The notes below the pieces were generated by a model. The model did no database searches. It was not told the origin of the DNA and was given only the letters and a program-made list of their open reading frames with translations. Position numbers and translations under genes: made by a program. 45,471 bases of DNA from Intoshia linei (taxonomy: Eukaryota; Orthonectida; Rhopaluridae), in assembly GCA_001642005.1 (NCBI GenBank), contig LWCA01000163.1:1-45471 (forward strand), given 5' to 3'. Of this stretch, positions 1-12,500 are shown piece by piece. The number at the start of each line of letters is the position of its first letter. Position 1 is the stretch's first letter.

Positions 1-22
1 ATATATATATATATATATATAT
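1..22. repeat. (AT)n microsatellite
   Basis: The window opens with an uninterrupted AT dinucleotide run. It lies in the intron just upstream of the first visible exon of the plus-strand gene, whose acceptor TTTTAG ends at 40. Confidence 0.9.
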
Positions 23-40
23 TGATTTTATTAATTTTAG

Positions 41-1885
41 TGCATTGGACACTACTAACTATCTTTATGATTCATTGAATGATGATGTGAATAAATTTTA
101 TACTTATGTTAGTCAAGCCTATATAGAAAATGAAATAAAAATGGTAAATGTCAAATATTGAATGATATATAATACTTAATATAGGGAGAATATCTTTTAA
201 CATATGTTGATTTTGGCTACATTTATGCATTAAGAAAATCAGTATTAAACAATATTGCTATCAATAGAATGGCAGCTTTGATTCTAACACATATACCAGT
301 ATGTTTAATTTCAATTATATATAGTAAAATTCACTAATACAAAAAATATACTAAATGTATTATATAAATCCTAAGAAAAATAAATTTTAAAGAGAATAAT
401 GCGCAAATTTACAAATTCATTTTATCAGAGTTTACCGAACTGTAATTTGGTTAATCAGTTTTAACCAAATTTTTAGGTACGCTAATGGTAATCAAACCCT
501 TAAATAAATAAATAAATAATTAATTTGAATGTTTCCATTGTGGTTTAATGAAATTGATTATTTAAGTTGATTTAACGTTAAATTTTAGGGGTTGATGGCT
601 TTTAAATTGACTCACTTTGAACCGAGATTTTTACTTTGTTATCCAGTTTCATGCGATTTATATGAAACTAATGTTAAAAAAAAATTGATGATAATGAAAA
701 TAAAATCGATCGATTTAAACAAGAATTTAATTGTGAAAATTCACAAAACGTATTCTGATTTTGCTATGAACAGGCTGGGATCATATGATGGCATTTTCTA
801 TACAGGTACTTATCTTAATTCAGTTTTTAAACAGTTTACATTAATTTAAAAATTATTCTCATGCTTTTTGAATCGTCTGGTACGAGAACTATTGGTATTG
901 TAGAATGTAAAAAATCCTAGGAATGGACCATTTTAATATGCTTTATTGCATTATTTATTAATTAGTTGATATATTTGGAGAGTAACTGTAAATTAAAAAT
1001 TTAATATTTTTTTTATTTTTAGACAGTATGAAAGAAACACTATCAAATTTATATGAAATGGTGGATATATTTTTAAATAGAAATCAAAATGAAATGATTA
1101 GAGAAAATTCCAATGTTAATTCAGAATATTTAGAAAATTTTTCCAAAAATGTACATTATTTGAAATATGATTTATAATCTCTAAAATTGTAGATATGTTG
1201 TATACTATTGAACCGGGTAGGACTCAAAAATAAAATTTTTTTACCTAATGTGATTTTTTATGTTGATACTACATATTGATTAATAAAAATTTAAAAATAA
1301 ATAATTTACATATTTACTCAAAGGACCACAAAAATTATTATCTGGGAAACGTTTGACCCACGGGCCACTGTTTGCCCATCCCTGGTATATAATGTATAGT
1401 ATATATTTTATTTTCGAAAAATTAGTTACAAAATTAAAAAAAATAAATAATTTTATTCAGATTTTGTGGATTCATGTTTTTCATATATGAACATTTTTTA
1501 TAATACAAAAATAAATTTTGATGTACAATTATATTTTTTTGATGAATAATTATTCATCAATATTATTAATTATAATTATTATAAATAATATTTCTGAATA
1601 TAGTGAAATGTAACTGTATCTTTATATTAAAATGGTTTTAAATATAACGGACCGTTATTAATGGTATATATTTAACGTGACATCTGTCATTTGAAAAATT
1701 ATATTCTTGACATATTTCCAAACTTAAAATATGTACACTGTATTATAATTTTTAATTACTAATTGATGTTTATATTTTAATGATTTTTTTCGTTTTAGGA
1801 ATTAGATTCCATAAATAGAAGAAAAAGCACGGCTAAATCTACCGTATATAATTTTTCAAATACTCAAAGAAATCAGTTAAGGTAA
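41..1885 (+). CDS. 3' part of an unrecognised multi-exon gene
   Basis: Exons inferred by frame and splice signals: 41-143, 185-298, 589-805, 1023-1150 and 1799-1885, with stop TAA at 1883-1885. Phases agree at every join, and the first intron is only 41 nt. The visible protein is about 214 aa and continues upstream of the window. It is mostly helical-looking, with hydrophobic and acidic stretches and a basic Ser/Thr-rich tail (INRRKSTAKSTVYNF). I see no catalytic motif, signal peptide or clear membrane span and cannot name the family. Two other ends are possible: read-through of exon 4 to TAA at 1175-1177, or splicing at AG|GTAAAT (from 1882) to an exon near 2014 that stops near 2046. It is convergent with talin, and the two stop codons are about 200 bp apart. 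Confidence 0.6.
1151..1798 (+). other. Last intron of the 5'-most gene, with a hAT-like terminus
   Basis: AT-rich sequence with no supported exon. Near 1318-1384 there is a stretch ending in TTTGCCCATCCCTGG, the reverse of the CAGGG(A/G)TGGGCAAAC termini common in non-autonomous hAT elements. I could not find its partner end. Confidence 0.4.
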
Positions 1886-2086
1886 ATTATATACTGAGGT
1901 AACGGCTACCTGATAAAGATGCAAATTTTGATAATTTTAAAAAAAATTTTAAATTAATTTAATTCAATAATTATATTAATTAAAAATTAATCAAACTTAA
2001 TATTTAGTTTTTAGTGTATCACATAAAACGACACCAAAAATTTTATGAAAAAATTATATATAAAAATTAAATAAAAAATAAATAAT

Positions 2087-3515
2087 TTATTCGTGATACA
2101 ATTGGCGTCTTAAATTTGATAATTTGGCTCTAGCGTCATCCAACTCTCGTTCCTTACGTAACATTTCAGATTGAGCATCAATAATTTCCTTTTTACTATG
2201 GAAGGATGATATTGAACCTTGATCATTAGTGTTTTCAGTTTTTTTACTCTTCATGGTGGAAGTAGCATGAACAACCATAAGATCGGTGAGTCTTTTTACA
2301 TTAAGAGATGCGGCATTAACAAATTTGCCATTTTCAGAAAATTGGTCAATTTTTACTTGACAAGCAATATTCATTTGAGATGTTGCTGCTGCAACAGCTC
2401 GAGAATGAGAAATTACAGCATCTAAAGATCTATCATTTTTAATAGAAGTGTGAATAGATTCTACAAGCATTCTCATATTTTCTGCAACATTTACTGCAGC
2501 AGAAATTAATCCTTGGGACCATTGATTGAGATTATGTGCTCCAGTGGACACATCGGTTCCTTTAACTCTACCTTGTTCTTCCAATTCTACTTGTGCTTTT
2601 GATGCAGCTTCCAATAAACCTTCCACAGATTGAACGATATGACGAGTAGAATCTAAAGTTATTTCGGTCTCGTTAATTACATTCTAAATTAAGGTATATA
2701 AAAAATTATAACTGAAAAATTTACTCAAAAACGACTCACTTGGCTCATTTTCATATATAAAATTATAAATTATATACAGTAATGTCTCATTTTAACGAAC
2801 TAATTCGTTGCGAGATTTGGTCGGTAAACCAGATATTTTTAATTGAGGTATTATTGTAATGTATAAATAAATTACTTTATTCTTATTGGTGACTTTTTTA
2901 GCTTCTACAGTTAAATCATTAATTTTTTTATTTGCAATTTCAAGTTCCTAAAAATAAAAAATCTTAATTTTTATATCTTACTTTATACGCTTGAGAGAAA
3001 ATTCCAGTATTAGACAAATTACTAGTTTTATTTTCATAAATGTTACGTCTCAATTTCGCTAAATTGAAAATGAAAAAATAAAAATATAAATTTTACGTGA
3101 AATTTCAGTAATAACTTGTAAGAATATTTTAATACTATCATTGATATTTGATTTAACATCATAATCATCATATTTTATATTTATTTCATACACCTTTGCT
3201 AAAGATTTGATTAAAAGTATACTGGCTTCACTAATTTTTGGTCTATATTTTTTTTCCAAAGCAATAATTAAACTCTATATTTAAATTTTTTATTTTGTAT
3301 CAAAATTTAACCTTAATCATGCCTACAATTTCATTCATTGTATCTAGAGATTTTTCCAATGTAATTTCAAATTCATTCCATTTTGATTCAATGGCCAAAA
3401 TAATCCCATCATTGATCATGTCTGAAACATTACGCACAGATATAATCAGATTAGTCAACAAAGACGCGTCGAAGCTATTTTGATCCATTTTTTCGTTTGC
3501 ACTATTTTTAATGCT
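2087..3515 (-). CDS. TLN: Talin exons 26-30: last bundles, THATCH actin-binding domain, dimerisation helix
   Basis: Exons 3312-3515, 3097-3274, 2982-3058, 2876-2947 and 2087-2683, with introns of 37, 38, 34 and 192 nt. The last exon (198 aa) holds the I/LWEQ (THATCH) actin-binding module: GLLEAASKAQVELEEQGRVKG, NQWSQGLISAAVNVAENM and AVAAATSQMNIACQVK. It ends with the dimerisation helix (AQSEMLRKERELDDARAKL). The protein stops at ...RRQLYHE, about 10 residues earlier than vertebrate talin. An AATAAA overlaps the stop codon on the minus strand and might serve as a poly(A) signal. Confidence 0.93.
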
Positions 3516-6500
3516 CTAATTAATATAAATATTAAAATAACGTTTATAAGATATTAACAATAAACATTTAAGCACCCAGAGAATTGGTCGAAAATTTTAA
3601 TCTATTAATCATCGTCTCTAACAAGATTTAATTAATATATACTTGAACTTTAAAAACCCATATCAACCCATAAAAGAGGTTTAATTTCATAAAAGATTTA
3701 ATCCTTAATAATTTAAACTAGAATTTTTAATGGAACTAGAAATTATTCAGATATTTAGCAAAAATTGAAAATTTAAAAAAAAATAATATACATAACTCCG
3801 AGTTAGACTTTTTTTAAAATAACAAAAATATTAACCCATGTACAATCTACATAATCGAAGTTATAAAATATTGTCTCTAAATTGGCCAAGATAAGACAAT
3901 TTAATACTTAGTAATATGAACCTCTATGTGTATATCAATCGCTTTTAATAATTTTATCCTCTTTGTTGTACTTTCTTCGTTCTTAACATATGCAGATTTA
4001 ATAATAGTAAATATAGATTGAATGTGAGCTACTAAAGATTTTGAATATTCCATTAAATTTTCCTTGTAATTTTTCTTCAATTTATTATCTAAACTTGATC
4101 CCAAATTCCATTTAACATTTATAATTTTTTGTATAACGTTTAATAGGTCCAGACTACATTTGAATAGTTCAATTTCTTTACTTTTCATATTTTTTTGAGA
4201 TAAACATTGCGCTGAAAGTTTTACATGTTTTACAATATCCACAGTATTTTTAGCAATTTCGCTTATCAATACAACTACTTCCTTTTCTGGATTGTCAATA
4301 TTCGCTATAAAGTTTTTTATTGATAGAACGAGGTTTTTTGTTAAATCGGCAAACGATTTTCTAAATTTATATAAACTGTTTTAAAAATTGCAAAACTGCA
4401 TTAACTAGATATAACATTTTAGAAATTTAAATAAATCAAACAAAACAAATAATAATATAAATAACAATAAAAAAATCAGAAGAATTAATATTCACTTAAT
4501 TCTGTGTTTCCCAACCGTAGGCCTAGAAAATATCACGAATTTATTGGTATTATAAAAACTTTAGATTAATTAAATGTTAAATGTGTACAATACTAGCTTG
4601 ATTATTATGTAATTTGTACAAACAGTAGTTAGCTTCCGAAAGCCGACTTTTTAATTTTAAGATGTATTTTTAATTGATTTTAAGTTATATTAATTAGTTA
4701 TTATAATTTATGATAATGCTCATAATTTTAAAAAATTATCCAGAATTTAAGTTTTATAAAATACAGTAACTTTTTTTATTATTCAAAAAACGGGTAATTT
4801 AGTTATTTGACCCTGAAGAAGTCAATTTTTAAAAATAAAATTTGCAATAAAACATGAATCTCGAAAAACCGTATTTTGATTCATTTTTTAATTATAAAAC
4901 TTAATTTTTTAATTAAACGGTAACAAACACTAAAAATACATTTTATACACAGTAAGTAAAGTAGTGGTTACCTATTGGGGCCCTGGACCCCTTAGGAATC
5001 CAAAACTATATGTGTGGTTCCGTGAGATTCAAATAAAATAAGAAAAATTTTTATCAATTTGTCTTTATTTATATAGAAGAATTTTTATTATTTATTACAG
5101 AATTGCCAGATGTTTGGAATTTACCCCAATCTTTATGCTCAGTGATATCATTAATCTTATAAAATAAATGTTATAATTAACTCAAATTTCCATAAAAAAA
5201 GCTTACAATTTGTAATTTATGAGAAAATAAGATATACAATTATATCTTTTAATAAAAAATAATCACTGAATTAACAATAATTTTTTTGATTGAACTGTTA
5301 CATCATTCAAAAAAAATGACTTAACGGTCATTTTTCGAAATGGGGTTTATTATTTTTTAAGAGTGAAAGTGGTAGAAGAAAGTTTTTTAATTTGAAAAAT
5401 TGAATTAATCTTGCAAAACTTAAGCACCTTCCGTAAAACATTGGAAATTATAGAGTAATTGAACGAAAGTACCTGCATTCAACTAATTGTTCATCACAAT
5501 TTTCGATATAATTGGAAATATTTGCTCCAGCTTCAGCAAACATAGTAGAGGTTTCAATATCTGAGGTAGCAATTTTAATGGAGTTAAGAGCATCCGCTCC
5601 CAAATGTTTTCTTTCAGAGGTGTGACGCATAGTGGAACAATAATCTGCAATCTAAAATATAATTAACTTTAAATCAAGAAAATTAAAACGTATTATCACA
5701 AAAACATTCAAAATAAATATATTTATCAATGTAAATAAAAAGGGTAAATAAATGAAAAATAACTAAAATTTACTGTGGATGATAATTTTATAACTTCATC
5801 ATCCAGTCTTGTCTGAAATACATTTTCAACCAAATTTTGTTGTATGGGTTTAATTGACGCTTCATCAATGACATCTATTGTTTGTTTAGCTATTTCGTGC
5901 AATTTCTGAGAAGTGTAGAGATGACCTTTATATTTCTCATCTTTTGTAGCATTGTACATTTGAATATTGTTCAGTTTTACCATATCTTTAATAGTTTTTG
6001 AAACTTCATGATGTACATTTTCTTTTTCAGAATCAGTATTAGGAATTGTCTAAATTCGGAAAATACATATAATTCTAGATATAACATTGTAAAACAATCT
6101 CAAATTAAAAATATATTATTTTTGTATCATTTCCAAGTCTTAATTAAGTTTTATGAAATTTTACGATTTTTAAATCAAAATACCAAAATTTGGAGGTGTA
6201 TCGAAGATCGCTTTTAAGTGTATGTATATTTTTGGTCAATTAATGTCAATTTTTTTTGGAATACTGATTAAATGCTTTAACAGACTATTTGATGGGATTC
6301 ATCATAAATTATGATTTATAATATTTGATGGTAAGTAAGCAGAGCCGTTTTAAGGCATGGGCAATATGGGCTGTAGCCCAGGGTCACTCATTAAAAAAGG
6401 CCCCCAAATTAATAAAAGTACTTCAAATTCATATCTTAAAAAGAGCCCCCAATTTATTAAAAAATACTTTAAATTTATATCTTAAGAAACAGTTTATAAG

Positions 6501-9500
6501 TTTTGAGGTGTGGAAATTTAAATACCTAGAAAGAAAATAGTTTAAAGAATCAAAGTTCTGGTAAATATTAAATTTAAAATATATTCTACAATGTTCATCA
6601 TATAATATTGACATAAAAACTGTTTTACATGATAATATTAAACATTAAAACCTTTCTATTAAGTGAATATTCAAAAAAAGGGCTTCTAAAAAACGACCCT
6701 AAATTTTTTTTATCGCTTCTCTCGAAATACTTTTTTGCTTCGCTTAAAACTTTAAAGGGCCTCCGGCTCTTTGCTTAACCCAGATCCACGAAGTGGCTTA
6801 AGACGGTTCTGTAAGTAAATACTTACATTTTGTATATACAATTGAATGTCTGTGTGTGTTACCGTTTATTTAAAAAATTGACATGGGTAGAATTTAAAAA
6901 ATACAATTTCTAACACAGTTTTTACCTGAACTTGTTTATATCTATTTTTCAGTTTCCGAATTTGAATCCTTTCAGGGTCTAACTTAATAACAGGGTCAAA
7001 TTTAATAAAACATACATTCTGGGACCGTTTTAAAATAATTAACATTGTGTAAATCTCATCCTCAGAAACGCTTAACAAACAAGCTTAATGGTCAAAACCT
7101 CAAATTACTCTTTATTTTAAAAATGAAACATGTACTAAAATTTTATAAAACATAAACTCTGGGATAGTTTTTAAAATCATAAGCATTATAATATATGATA
7201 ACCTCAAACAAGTCCTATTTCATGACCAAACCCAAATTGTTCTTTTTTTAAAAAATGAAAAGTCTTAGAATTTAAATAAAATTACAGCTGATACAGTTAT
7301 ATCCAGTGAACACACACAAAAAATTCCAATCTGATAAAGTGACGCCTTCATTGTCAAAAAAGCACTTTAGTATTCATTTTTTTTATTTCGAAACTAGTTT
7401 ATTAACAAGTAAAACACAAAAATTGATATAATTAACTGTCCTACAATTAAAAAAAGCTATTATTCTGAGACAGCTTATTCAATTTGATATAAATAAAAAA
7501 TATCAACCTCAGACATTTATGCATTCCCGGTGAAAAATAATTTTTAATATATTATCAACCAATATTTTTCAAATGTATGGATCATCCTACAATTTCAAAA
7601 AAAATGTGCATTGAAAGTCTACATATTTTCAATAGAGATATGACTGGAAATCTCATAAATTGATTAATTCGGTTTTTTTCATTTCTACGCAATTTTACAT
7701 TTTCAAGTACTGTTTTTCAAAAATTTAAAATCAATTTATAATTTGAAAATTTTTTTTGATACAAATTTTTGTATTTTGAAAAATTGTTGGTGAATAACGG
7801 ATATCTTGTATGAAAATCATCAGAACTAAAGTTTTCTTGGAAAATTAACGGAATAGGCATATTTATCGTATAAAATTTTTTATGGGTATACAAATAAATA
7901 TATCAATTATATTTTGAATTTAACTCCAACTCAATTTTAAGAGTGCATAATATGGATCTATAATTAGGAATAATATACTATTTTGACATATATTATATAT
8001 GTATTTAAAAGTAAAATAGTACTAATTTTGTGAGAGCTTTAGTAAGTTTTAAACCAAGTTGATATAAATTCTCCTTATTTCCAATTTTTTTCCTACTCTC
8101 TGGAACAATATCACCTGTAATCTTGTCCAAATCAGAAATATTAAACCCATAACCTTCTTGTTTAAAATCGGTCGGTTTATTATCAATATCCATAACAGTA
8201 TCTCTTAAATTATCCTTTAGTAAACTGACCTTGACGTCATTAGAAAGAGATTCTCCATGTACACTAAGCATTTCCTCAATAAAGTCGGAAAATTTATCGA
8301 TACTCAAAGGTTTATCGGTAGGATTGCATTTCAAGTAATTTTTTAATTTTTGAATCAAATTTGCAGCTTCATCAAGTAATTCAGACCCCTTCAATTTTAA
8401 ATTACGTTCGTACTTGGGTTCATTTTTATTTGAAATACAATTTGCCATTTCTTGAACATCTTTGGCAAAATTTTTCGCAATATTATCAAAGGAATGAGCA
8501 TAATAAGTAATGGTATCATAATTTTTACAATAAATATTATTCCACAAGCCATTAGACAATCGATTGAATTCTTTACATAAATATAAAACCCTTTCTTGGC
8601 AAATTTTTTGATTAATAGGATTGGAAAGATCAATTTTTGATTTAGAGTTTGAATTCAGTTTTGAATTTTTTAATTGTTTGGAATACCCCATAATTTTAAG
8701 TTGAATATTGTCAACATCATTTAATCCTGGAATATTTGAATTTAAATCTAGGCACATTTGTTCAGTTATCTCTGATATTTGTACATTATTTTGTTTTATA
8801 TTCGAATTATTATTACTACTCAAGTTTTCACAAACATTTTCCATGACCGAGAATAATTTTATAGCATTTTGACAGTCCACTTTTTGAATTTCCTTTACAT
8901 TACCCATATCAAACTCTGACTTTGGTATTAGTTGTATATTATTTCCGTCATTTGAATTTAAGGATAATATTAAATTTTCACTTTTTTCTATTAAACGCTT
9001 CACATAGCTTACATTAATTTGGAATTTCTCTTCTTTATCGCCAATTTTATTATTCCTATAAAAGTCTAAAGTCAACTCATCAACATCCTTAATAACGCTT
9101 TCAAAAGTCTCGACATTATCGACATCATTATTATTAACAATATCCTTATTAAACTGAATCATTTCATCACATATGATATTAACTTTTTTCATAATGTCAG
9201 TATCCGATTGATGAGAATTTGGAGATATTAGCATGCTTTCAAGTTGATACAATTTCGCAACATAAGAATTTAACTTTCGAATAATGTAATACTTTTTCGA
9301 TGTAGTGTACGCTACATTAGATTGATTACTTTGAAAATATTCATTTGACGCCGACGTCATCATACCAAATCGATTTTTTGCCAAATCACTTATCGCACGC
9401 GTATATAGACATTGCTGTAAATTATTTCCCAAATTTTCGCAGCAAGTCGTCATCTTTAGAATTGTTAAATCGTTAGGTTTAATAGCCAGTTCTTTTAAAC

Positions 9501-12500
9501 ATTCTTGTAAAACGGGTAAATTAAATTTAGTAACATTTTCAACACTCGATTGGTACGTCAAAGAATTTTTTGGTTCCAAAACAATCTGAGATAAACCATG
9601 ATTCATATTGCTGATAACATTATCTAAAGTCTTCAAACACGATTTATTTGAAGACATTTTTGATAATTTTATAATCCTGTGAGCCGAGACAAAGATACTT
9701 TTTTTTGAAGCTTCAATTTCATTTTTTTGTTTGAGCGAGGTAACACCATTCGAACTACATTTTAAAATATTTAGAAACGCAATAGAACTTTCCTCCAATT
9801 TTTTCTTTTCGTTTAAAACTTCAGTGTCCTTTTCAGCAGCTTTCTTGACATCAAAAACGAGCTTAACAAACCTAGCGTAAGCTTTCGTGAATCCATTTGT
9901 ATATTCTTTGAACGATTCTCCATCAAACGGTGTTTGTTTTATTTTGGATACTAAATCATGCGCTGAATCAGATAATGCTTTGACACTATTATCGTACTTG
10001 TTATTATACATTTCTTTACTTGTTGATTCTATCGGTACATCTGACAGTCGTTTTAAATTTGGGTTTTTTAATTCACTTATTGCCTTGTTCAAACATGATA
10101 TTTTTGGTAAGATTGAAATGCATTCATCAAGAGTTTTGGACACTTTTTGGAAATCTTTTACATTTTCGACATTCGAAATTCCATGGTCGATTTTTTTTAA
10201 TAAATTACAGGTTACGTCAACTGTATCGGCGTATTTATTGAATAAATACTTTTTTTTGGTATAGTTATCATCCACATAGGGCAAATCGTCTAATGTAAAG
10301 GAAATGTCCATTACTGAATTGACACAATCAGATATACTATTGTTTACGGTTGTTTTATCATTAATTGATAATGCTTGATATAATGTATTGAAATTATTTT
10401 CAGCGTTAGTAACATTTTTTGATAAATTTGAATCAAATGCATCCATTTCCTCCATTTGTAAAGATTTTAAATCAGATTCATTCAAAATGTTGTTTTTCTT
10501 TACAGTTTCATTGATGAAAGGTCGAGAGAGTTTATGTTTGACTAAAAATTTTATTATCACAATGTAACCAATAATTATCATTAAAATTACCATATTCTAA
10601 TTGAGTAAGCGATTTTTCAATTTGATTGGTATTTGTCACCTTTAGAGATAGTGTTTCTCGCAATAAGGTCTTTAAATCAACCACATTCGCAATCATTTCG
10701 CGTTTTTCCGTCAATACTGAATCAATTATATGATAGTCTGGATACTTTGCTAATACTACGTGACAAAACCTTTCCATATCCCCACATTCCTAAATAATTT
10801 AATATATGTGACGTTTCATTTTTTTGAAAATCAACGAGTTCGAGAATTTAAAAAATATAATTATAAAAAAAATTTAAAAAATATACACTCTGATACGATT
10901 TTAAAATCATAAACATTATCATAAATTTAAATTTAAAAAAATATATATCTTCTGAGCCAAAACCACAAATTACTTTTTTTTTTAATGAAAACAGCCCTAG
11001 AATTTAAAAAATTTTACTGGTTGTACAGTTGTATCCTGTTAACACACACAAAAAATTTTAATCTGAATAAGTGACGCCTTCATGTGGTCAAAAAAGCATT
11101 TTAGTTTATATATATTTTTTTTCCGAAATATTTTATTAAAACAAAAAATGTGAATTAACGGTCGGAAAATTAAAAAAAAGAAGATTATTATGATAGAACT
11201 TATTCCAGTTGATATAATTACAAAATGTCAACCCCCGAAATCTACGTATTCCCGGTGAAAAATAATTTTTAATATATTACACTGCCCAACACCAAAAACA
11301 TGCAAAGATAATGAATACATCATCTTTTTCATCTCAATGAACTGGTCAACGCTATAACAATATTATTTTTCCATCACCTCCAGATTTTTTTTAATTGACG
11401 GTAAAGTTGCAAAAATGTCAAATATAGGGGGTTTTCAAAGCCATCTTAAACACAATTAAAAATGCCAACTATGTATTTTATAGTATGACATTAATTAATA
11501 TATTATATATGTATGATGCTACATATTTTGTTTAATAAAAAATATTATATTTAATTATTTATTTTTATTTATATTATACATGTAGAATGAACCAATATTT
11601 ATTTGCTTATTGAATATTATTATATTTTTTTCATATATTCCGCTACATTTCGTTCAATAGTATTCAATTCTGGTTAATAATTTCGTAAGTTGTAACGCAA
11701 AGATTTTCCCTTTCCAATCATATATAATAATCCATATATGTAATTTATTTAACATTTCTATTGACCTTCAAATATGCCCATTTTAGGCACCTTTTGGAAC
11801 TTTAAGCGTATTTTAAAAAAACTCTGGACGTAATGCAAAAACACCGATTATACCATCTTGTTCAGAATAAAACTCTCTTCCAGGTGCACTAAATTTTATT
11901 CTTGCACCTCAAAAAAGTTGTTATTTTGTTATGCAGTGTTATCAACCAATATTTTTCAAATATTTCGATTAAAATAAAAATTGAAAATGTAAATTGATCC
12001 TACAATTTTAAAAATAAAGTGAATTCAACGTCTACTCATTTCAAATAAAGAAATATGGGTGAAAATCTATATAATTCATTCCTTCGGAATTTTTCATCAT
12101 AAAGGACAAGAAAATTTTACAACAATTTTTAAGGGTTCTTATAATCACGTAGAGTTCTAACCGTTAATTATTTAATCTGTGATACAATTTACCTGAATCA
12201 ACTTTTCAGCAGCGTCAATACACAAAATTAAAAATTTTTCATCATTTCCAAATTTGAATTGTAAACTTTGATTAACGTAATAATTAATTTTTTTAACGTG
12301 ATTCTAAAATAAATTTAAAAATAACATAAATACAAAAAACCAAATATTTTTCATCAAATTGTAAATTTTTACTAATATTTTGTTCTTTAATATGTAGAAA
12401 AAGGTTCGACATGGCATATAAAGAATAATTGGTATTTAAAATACATTCCACTAATCTACTCAAACCACCATTAGACATTAAATTTGTTCTAATCAACAAA

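Noticed and set aside
2777-2862. Possible pogo-type MITE in talin intron 29
   Set aside because: One end (CAGTAATGTCTC) looks right, but the other does not pair convincingly, so it is noted only in the intron entry.
6866-7078. 70-codon minus-strand frame in talin intron 22, considered as an extra exon
   Set aside because: Lies within dispersed repeat family A and resembles nothing in talin; exons 22 and 23 already join in phase without it.
9887-10264. 125-codon plus-strand frame
   Set aside because: Lies antisense to talin exon 22, whose coding identity is well supported; it is a shadow.
10542-10593. Hydrophobic N-terminus MVILMIIIGYIVIIKF in front of the longest open frame
   Set aside because: It is the translated 49-nt intron between talin exons 21 and 22. 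Splicing joins exon 21 to VKHKLSRPF in phase, so it is not a signal peptide or membrane segment.
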